The notes below the pieces were generated by a model. It had not been told where the DNA came from. It was given only the letters and a program-made list of their open reading frames with translations, and did no database searches. The translations under genes were made by a program, and so were the position numbers. Positions 59,157 to 64,000 of a DNA stretch of 64,000 bases are shown in pieces. Within the stretch, counting starts at the first letter, position 1, and the number at the start of each line of letters is the position of its first letter. Origin of the DNA: Myxococcota bacterium (lineage in GTDB: Bacteria > Myxococcota > XYA12-FULL-58-9 > JALHOP01); assembly GCA_022842935.1 (NCBI GenBank), contig JALHOP010000001.1:186001-250000 (forward strand). Reading direction: 5' to 3'.

Positions 59157-60442
59157 AGCGCTTTACGCTGCTCGCACTACTCGTCGCCTCCGCGTGTGGT
59201 GATAGCGATGAGGGCTCGGGACTGGCCGCGGAGCTCGCAGTCGTGCCGGGGTTGGATGTCCTGGCCGCCGACACGTGGAGCGACGGCCGTACGCGGGTCA
59301 TTGCCGACTTCGAACAACCAGTCGATCACGATGATCCGAGCAGTCCGACGTTTCGCCAGCGCCTCATCATCTTTCATCATGACGCAGCCGCGCCGACCGT
59401 GATGTCGACTCAGGGCTACGACATCGGACTAGGTCTTGGCACTACCGAGCCGACGGCTATTCTGGTCGCCAACGAGGTGCAGGTCGAGCACCGTTTTTTC
59501 GGGAGCTCGGTCCCTGAGCCCGCCGACTGGAGCAAGGTGACCATCTCCCAGGCGGCGGGGGATCATCACGCCGTGGTGGCGGCGCTGTCTGTCTACTATA
59601 GTGGACCATGGGTGTCGACGGGAGCCAGTAAAGGTGGCGTCGCGGCGCTCGCGCACCGCCGCTTTTATCCCGACGACGTCGCGGGGACGGTGGCCTACGT
59701 GGCGCCGTTCTCCGTGGGACTCGCGGACCCTCGCTACAGCAGCTACGTCCAAGATCTGGGCGCGAGCAGCTGCGGCGCTGCACTGCGCGACTTTCAAGAA
59801 GACGTGCTCACCGAGCCGCGACGCGGGGAGCTTGTGGCAAGTCTCGATGAGACCATGAACCAGCGCGGCTTCGGGACGAGCACGCTCGGGGCTGACCGGA
59901 TCCTCGAGCTGACCACCGTCGAGACGGCCTTTACCTTCTGGCAGTATGGAGGCGTCGACGACTGCCGGCTCATCCCCGATGTCGCAGACGACAGCGACAA
60001 CGAAGTCCTCGCGTTCATCGATGCCACCAACCGATTCGCATTATGGAGCGATGAGGGTATCGAGGCAGACCAAGGCTATTGGCTCGCGGTCGTCGGTGAG
60101 CAGGGCTATCCGGCCGTCCCCAAGGGCCACCTCGGCGGACTGCTCCGTCATGACGACCAACCGACACCGCTTCAGATGATCACTGCTACGAGCTCCCCGC
60201 CTGCTTACGACCCCGCACCCATGCAAGACGTCGCCGACTGGGTCGCAACGCAGGCTAGCAACGTCGTTCTCGTCTACGGGGCTCGCGATCCGTGGACGGC
60301 CGGGGCGTTCACTGTGTCTGGCATCAACGACACCAGCAGCCACCTCGTCGCTGGGGGCAATCACCTCGCGCGCTTGCAAAGCCTTCCGCAGAGCGAGCGG
60401 GATGCCGTCATCGACAGGTTGCGGGCGTGGGTCGCTCGGTAG
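59153..60442 (+). CDS. Lipoprotein serine peptidase, S37 (PS-10) type
   Basis: 429 residues. Lipobox LVASAC at the N-terminus, followed by an acidic spacer. Alpha/beta-hydrolase fold: QPVDHDDPSSPTFRQRL is typical of S28/S37 prolyl tripeptidyl peptidases, VEHRFFGSSVPEPADWS also. The candidate triad is Ser in VSTGASKGGVAALAHRR (about 158), Asp in VYGARDPWTAG (about 377) and His in VAGGNHLARL (about 402). ATG 59153 overlaps the stop of the M16 gene (ATGA), which couples two peptidases of different compartments. Peptide scavenging in the periplasm is a reasonable guess. Confidence 0.85.
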   Translation: MKRFTLLALLVASACGDSDEGSGLAAELAVVPGLDVLAADTWSDGRTRVIADFEQPVDHDDPSSPTFRQRLIIFHHDAAAPTVMSTQGYDIGLGLGTTEPTAILVANEVQVEHRFFGSSVPEPADWSKVTISQAAGDHHAVVAALSVYYSGPWVSTGASKGGVAALAHRRFYPDDVAGTVAYVAPFSVGLADPRYSSYVQDLGASSCGAALRDFQEDVLTEPRRGELVASLDETMNQRGFGTSTLGADRILELTTVETAFTFWQYGGVDDCRLIPDVADDSDNEVLAFIDATNRFALWSDEGIEADQGYWLAVVGEQGYPAVPKGHLGGLLRHDDQPTPLQMITATSSPPAYDPAPMQDVADWVATQASNVVLVYGARDPWTAGAFTVSGINDTSSHLVAGGNHLARLQSLPQSERDAVIDRLRAWVAR

Positions 60443-60466
60443 CCGTCTGCGAGCTTTCGGAGCCCC

Positions 60467-61813
60467 ATGCGCGCTAGCTTACTCGGCCACGCCTGCCTCA
60501 TTGTCGAAGCTGGGCCGACCCGAGTCCTCACAGATCCGCTCTTCTTTGCGCCTGGCGAGCGGACGCTCGACCCTTGCCCGAAACGTATCGTGCACCTCGA
60601 GGCGCTCGGCCGTTTCGACGCCATCGTCATCTCCCACCGTCATCTCGACCACTTCGACGGCGAGTCCTTGGACCGCCTCGACCGCCGTCTACCGGTCTAC
60701 ACGCCGTGCGACCCAGAGCTTACTACGATGGTGCGCGCCAGGGGGTTTAGCGATGTGACTCAGCTTGACCCCTGGGAGGAGGCCACCCTCGGTGCTCTCA
60801 CGCTGGTCGCGACCCCATCGCACAGGGGTGACGTCGCCGAGATGGGCATGTTGTTCATTGCTCCCGAAGCGAACCTCTGGAACCAAGTCGATACGGTTGT
60901 CGACCAGGCGACGTGCCTGCGTGTGCTGAAGCGGACTGACGGAACGCTCGATGTCGTGTTTTGCGCCTACAATCCACTCCTCGAACACGCAACCATGTGG
61001 TACGCTGAAACGGATTTCCCGCAGGCGCGCTATGAACGCCTTCTCGAGATGGCGTCGTGTAGCGAAGGGCGTCTGGTCGTGCCAGGGTCGTTCGGTCTTC
61101 GCATGGTAGGAAAGCACGCGCACTTCAACCAACGCTGCTATCCAGTCAGTCGAGAGCGCTTCGTCGCCGACTTCAAGAGGCTCGTCCCCGAGCGCGAAGC
61201 GTGGGTCTTGAACCCTGGCGAGGGCGTTGCGGCGGAGCGCGGTAAGGCGCCTAGCAAGTTCACGACGCCTTACGCGAGCACCGTCGATGACGACACTCAC
61301 CTCACGCGCTTCGCGCCCGACACCCCCATGCCCGAGGTCGTCGACGACAACCCGACGCGTTTTCCCGAGCGCGAGCTCACGCGTGGCCTCGAGCACATCA
61401 TCGTGCGGGTGTGGCCTCAGCGCGCTACCGAGCTGCTTGCCCAGGGCGTCGGTGGACCACTACGCACGTTGCAAGCCCGGCGCGCCGTCCTCGACATCGA
61501 AGTGGTCTTCCCGAGTGCTCATCGTCGCTATCGCCTCACCAGCTGGGCGCCGCGTCTCGAGGTGCAGGAGGTGGTGGCCGACGACGAGGGGGCGGACTAC
61601 GTCTTCACCTATATCGCCTCGCAGGTGTACGCGGTCGCGGTGGGTCGGCCCTACCAGGCGCCCGAGATTCTGGCGCGCCGGTCGCGCGCGGCCCGGGCTG
61701 GTGGTCTCTTGCCCATCGACCCAGCGCGGCTCGCTGGCGTCGACGCCTATTCTACGACGGACGAGAACTTCGGTTGGTCGCCACTCGATGTCCTCGAAGG
61801 GATGCGTTTGTGA
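60467..61813 (+). CDS. MBL-fold metallohydrolase (UlaG/NAPE-PLD-like)
   Basis: 448 residues. Beta-lactamase fold in the N-terminal 250: GHACLIVEAGPTRVLTDPLF, VISHRHLDHFDGESL (HxHxDH), SHRGDVAEMG, and HFNQRCYPVSRERF. The last 180 residues form a separate beta-rich part (VVFPSAHRRYRLTSWAPRLE, DYVFTYIASQVYAVAVGRP) resembling the C-terminal part of CMP-Neu5Ac hydroxylase-like MBL proteins. The substrate is unknown. GGAG lies 5 bases before ATG 60467. It overlaps the start of the damaged CRP-like gene (GTGA), so regulator and enzyme were probably one unit. Confidence 0.8.
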   Translation: MRASLLGHACLIVEAGPTRVLTDPLFFAPGERTLDPCPKRIVHLEALGRFDAIVISHRHLDHFDGESLDRLDRRLPVYTPCDPELTTMVRARGFSDVTQLDPWEEATLGALTLVATPSHRGDVAEMGMLFIAPEANLWNQVDTVVDQATCLRVLKRTDGTLDVVFCAYNPLLEHATMWYAETDFPQARYERLLEMASCSEGRLVVPGSFGLRMVGKHAHFNQRCYPVSRERFVADFKRLVPEREAWVLNPGEGVAAERGKAPSKFTTPYASTVDDDTHLTRFAPDTPMPEVVDDNPTRFPERELTRGLEHIIVRVWPQRATELLAQGVGGPLRTLQARRAVLDIEVVFPSAHRRYRLTSWAPRLEVQEVVADDEGADYVFTYIASQVYAVAVGRPYQAPEILARRSRAARAGGLLPIDPARLAGVDAYSTTDENFGWSPLDVLEGMRL

Positions 61814-62483
61814 GCGCGACTATTCTCGACATCATCAAGTCACGCTGCGACACCGTCGAGTCGTCGTCGTCGGTCTTCTATGCCCACGACGGCAGCGCCT
61901 CACGCGTCCGCGCTGGGCAGGTTTTGTTCCACGCCGATGACCCCAGCGACAGCGTCTACTTCCTGGTCGACGGCGACGCGAAAGGATGTCTCGGGGAAGG
62001 TGACGTGCTCGTCACAACGTCGCTCTTGCGAGCGCCTGCGGTGTTCGGCGACCGCGACGTGCTGGCGGGTTGTCCCGCGCGCGAGACGGTGCAGTTCGTC
62101 ACCTCGGGTCGCGTCGTCTGTGGGAGCGGCAGCGCTTCCTCGATGCGTGGCGACATGACGCTGAGCTACGCGAGCTGCTTGCGGTCGACCTCGCGCGCCG
62201 TCATGTCGCAAGCCTCCAGCTCGAAGCGCTGCGACGCCTTCCGAGCGAAGCGCGTGTCGCGCACCTCTTTCACACGTTTCAGCGTAGCTCGGCGACGGCC
62301 GACAAGGACGAGATCATGGGTGCAAGTGGCCTATCGAGGCGCGCGTTCGCGCGGTGCTTGACGGCTCTGCGGCGCGCAAAAATCCTCTCAGGCAAGGGGA
62401 GCGACTTGCGTGTCGATCTCACGTCGCTCGCGACCAGCGACATGGTGTTCGAAGCAATCTTCCACTCGCTGCGCCTTACGTGA
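61810..62483 (+). pseudogene. CRP/FNR-family regulator disrupted by a frameshift
   Basis: From GTG 61810 (overlapping the MBL stop, GTGA) the first frame encodes a cyclic-nucleotide-binding-like domain: SRVRAGQVLFHADDPSDSVY, FLVDGDAKG, LLRAPAVFGDRDVLAG, RETVQFVTSGRVV. The normal continuation is then found in a second frame that runs to 62483: ERQRFLDAWRHDAELRELLA, DLARRHVASLQLEALRRLPS, and a Crp-type winged helix near [20 protein letters not shown]. The switch falls at about 62100-62125 and corresponds to loss of one base. A real mutation, a sequencing error or programmed -1 frameshifting are all possible. Intact length would be about 224 residues. Confidence 0.8.
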
Positions 62484-62628
62484 ATGCCAGGTTCGCGGCA
62501 AGGTGCCGAAAACATTGGCAAAACGCCGCTTCCATGCGCTCTTCTTTGGGTTGACCCGAAGACGGCACCCGGTGATGGTCGTGCTTCTCGATAGCCCGCA
62601 GATTCGCGGTCGGATCAGCCAAACTAGC

Positions 62629-62657
62629 TTGACAACCAGGGTGGCGTTCTTTAGAAC
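62629..62657 (+). promoter_or_regulatory. Strong sigma-70 promoter of rplM-rpsI
   Basis: Perfect -35 TTGACA (62629-62634), optimal 17-base spacer, TAGAAC -10 (62652-62657). ATG 62683 is 25 bases downstream with GAGGGG in the leader. The best conventional promoter in the window. Confidence 0.8.
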
Positions 62658-62682
62658 CGCGCGCTCTTTGAGGGGTTTCTCC

Positions 62683-63111
62683 ATGAAGACTGTCAGCGCC
62701 AAGAAAGAAGCAGTGGCGCGCAAATGGTACATCGTCGACGCCAAGGGGCTGGTCCTGGGGCGTATGGCGACGCGTATCGCCACCGTCCTCCGTGGCAAGC
62801 ACAAGACGACCTACACGCCGCATGTCGACACCGGCGACTTCGTCATCGTCATCAACGCCGACAAGGTCAAGCTGACGGGTAACAAAGAAGAAGACAAGAT
62901 GTACTACGACCACACCGGCTGGGCTGGTGGCATCGTCGAGCGCAACGCGGCCAAGCTGCGCGAGCGCGAGCCGACCGCGATGGTGGAGCGTGCCGTTGCC
63001 GGCATGATCCCACGCGGCAACCTCGGTAACGCCGTCATCTCGAAGCTTCGCGTCTACGCCGCCGGCGAGCATCCGCACGCTGCGCAGAAACCCGAACCGC
63101 TTCCGCTCTGA
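62683..63111 (+). CDS. rplM: 50S ribosomal protein L13
   Basis: 142 residues, standard length. Early 50S assembly protein. Motifs: [61 protein letters not shown] 62683 has GAGGGG about 8 bases upstream; the frame from 62410 is not conserved. Followed by rpsI 49 bp downstream, the usual rplM-rpsI pair, under the promoter at 62629. Confidence 0.97.
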   Translation: MKTVSAKKEAVARKWYIVDAKGLVLGRMATRIATVLRGKHKTTYTPHVDTGDFVIVINADKVKLTGNKEEDKMYYDHTGWAGGIVERNAAKLREREPTAMVERAVAGMIPRGNLGNAVISKLRVYAAGEHPHAAQKPEPLPL

Positions 63112-63160
63112 ATTTGCATCGCCCGCCACTCGAAGCGGGACGAAACAGGTTGAAATCTAA

Positions 63161-63556
63161 ATGGCTCAGGCACAACGCTTTTACGGTACCGGTCGTCGCA
63201 AAGAGTCGACAGCGCGCGTTTGGTTGAAGAACGGCGAAGGCACCATCACCATCAACAAGCGCTCCATGGACGACTACTTCGGCCGCGAGACGCTGAAGAT
63301 GATCCTCCAGCAGCCGCTCGACATCACTGAGCAGCGTGGCAAGCTCGACATCACTGTCAACGTGAAGGGCGGCGGCCTTTCTGGCCAGGCTGGCGCCATC
63401 CGCCACGGCATCACCCGCGCGTTGATGGAGATGAACCCGGAGCTGCGTACGACCTTGAAGAAGGCCGGCTTCGTGACCCGCGACCCGCGCGCCGTCGAGC
63501 GCAAGAAGTACGGTCGGCCGGGCGCCCGCAAGCGCTTCCAGTTCAGCAAGCGCTAA
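63161..63556 (+). CDS. rpsI: 30S ribosomal protein S9
   Basis: 131 residues, standard length. Binds the head of the 30S subunit; its C-terminal tail reaches the P-site tRNA. Motifs: [40 protein letters not shown], and the universal end [17 protein letters not shown]. Last gene of the rplM-rpsI operon, with a terminator 38 bp after the stop. Confidence 0.97.
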   Translation: MAQAQRFYGTGRRKESTARVWLKNGEGTITINKRSMDDYFGRETLKMILQQPLDITEQRGKLDITVNVKGGGLSGQAGAIRHGITRALMEMNPELRTTLKKAGFVTRDPRAVERKKYGRPGARKRFQFSKR

Positions 63557-63593
63557 GCAAAGAACATCGCCCTACGGGGCCAGACGAAGCGAG

Positions 63594-63638
63594 AGCCCTC
63601 GTGCTTGCATTGGCGGCACGAGGGCTTTCGTGTTTTTT
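63594..63638 (+). terminator. Rho-independent terminator after rpsI
   Basis: AGCCCTCGTGC (63594-63604) pairs perfectly with GCACGAGGGCT (63616-63626) over an 11-base loop, followed by a T-rich tail ending in TTTTTT (63633-63638 region). It ends the rplM-rpsI transcript and lies 31 bases before the stop of the convergent lipoprotein gene. Confidence 0.88.
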
Positions 63639-63668
63639 GCGCGAGAGCGTAACGCTGACGTCGACAGG

Positions 63669-63995
63669 CTAGGACTTGCGGAAGCGGAAGACGTGCGTGT
63701 GGCCGTCGGTGTTGCTCGTGATCTTGTTGATCGTCTCGCCCGCTTGGATCTGCTGAACCTCGCTCTGGGTCAGCGCCACTTGGTGCACGTGACCGTCGTC
63801 CAAGGTCGTCGCGCCACTCAGACCCGCCGACGGCGGCGAGACCAGTTGCTGCGCTGTGATCTGAAAGGAGTGGACGTGGTCGTCGGCGCACGCAGACGTC
63901 ACCGTGAGCTCGGTGCCAGTGAGCACGACGCCGTTCTCGTCGTCACACTGCGCGCCGTTCTCTTCGCCGCCGCCGCAACCCGTCTGGAGCAGCAC
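63669..63995 (-). CDS. His-rich small lipoprotein with three HxH repeats (5' end near window edge)
   Basis: 108 residues from GTG 63995; the frame is open to the window edge, so the true start may lie outside. The N-terminus (LLQTGCGGGEENGAQCDD) places a lipidation-type Cys close to the start, so part of the signal peptide is probably missing. Three related motifs, ADDHVHSF, LDDGHVHQVAL and NTDGHTHVFRF, are spaced through the beta-rich chain and suggest metal binding (Cu, Zn or Ni). The last motif is near the C-terminus. Function unknown; an envelope metal chaperone is a guess. Confidence 0.65.
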   Translation of the reverse strand: MLLQTGCGGGEENGAQCDDENGVVLTGTELTVTSACADDHVHSFQITAQQLVSPPSAGLSGATTLDDGHVHQVALTQSEVQQIQAGETINKITSNTDGHTHVFRFRKS

Positions 63996-64000
63996 CCAAC

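Noticed and set aside
1-64000. CRISPR arrays, rRNA, insertion sequences, prophage
   Set aside because: I saw no regular short repeats with spacers, no rRNA-like sequence, no transposase or integrase frame and no terminal inverted repeats. The holin-like/muramidase pair alone is not enough to call a prophage.

Overview
The window is one contiguous piece of a high-GC, Gram-negative chromosome. The content points to Myxococcota or a nearby deltaproteobacterial lineage, although the sequence alone cannot prove it. The reasons are: many lipoproteins and outer-membrane barrels, secreted proteins with a CsgG/TolB-like head fused to a beta-barrel, an NtrC-type two-component pair, a leucine-degradation operon, sphingolipid genes, tandem PilZ domains and many lineage-restricted proteins. 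Housekeeping anchors are tsf, rpsB, an A-type Fe-S carrier, RNase J, rng, rsmA, tsaD, rlmE, rplM and rpsI. I see no tRNA, rRNA, CRISPR array or insertion sequence.

Layout. 1-5 kb: a truncated PDZ protein, an exported protein, tsf-rpsB on the minus strand, a secreted barrel protein and the Fe-S carrier. 5.2-10.9 kb: five translationally coupled genes encoding an uncharacterised membrane system built around a DUF6754-like protein. 10.9-17.1 kb: a ceramide pathway (fatty-acid hydroxylase, serine palmitoyltransferase, GNAT-type ceramide synthase, ceramide reductase), interrupted by two tandem paralogues of unknown function. 17-24 kb: an unknown helical protein, an FAD monooxygenase that appears to start at CTG, the remains of a macro-domain gene, a barrel protein with a lipoprotein partner, and a muramidase-like protein preceded by a small membrane protein. 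24-27 kb: a Kef-type transporter and small proteins. 27.3-35.3 kb: a split methylcrotonyl-CoA carboxylase, methylglutaconyl-CoA hydratase and HMG-CoA lyase for leucine catabolism, with two unrelated minus-strand genes between them. 35-41 kb: EVE protein, HAD phosphatase, GltS, and the operon RNase J-PilZ-lipoprotein. 41.4-46.5 kb: hybrid sensor kinase, sigma-54 activator and a TonB-dependent receptor. 46.7-55.9 kb: rng, an S41 protease-like protein, a DUF4143 ATPase, rsmA-tsaD and a DUF1460 amidase-like protein. 56-64 kb: rlmE, a two-domain M16 peptidase, an S37-type peptidase, an MBL-fold protein, a frameshifted CRP/FNR regulator, rplM-rpsI and a His-rich lipoprotein at the right edge.

The two strongest leads are the DUF6754-type membrane operon, which has no assigned function, and the compact ceramide cluster. 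Other points of note are two damaged genes (macro domain, CRP-like regulator), a probable CTG start, and several genes whose recognisable promoter sits so close to the start codon that the mRNA should be leaderless or nearly so.
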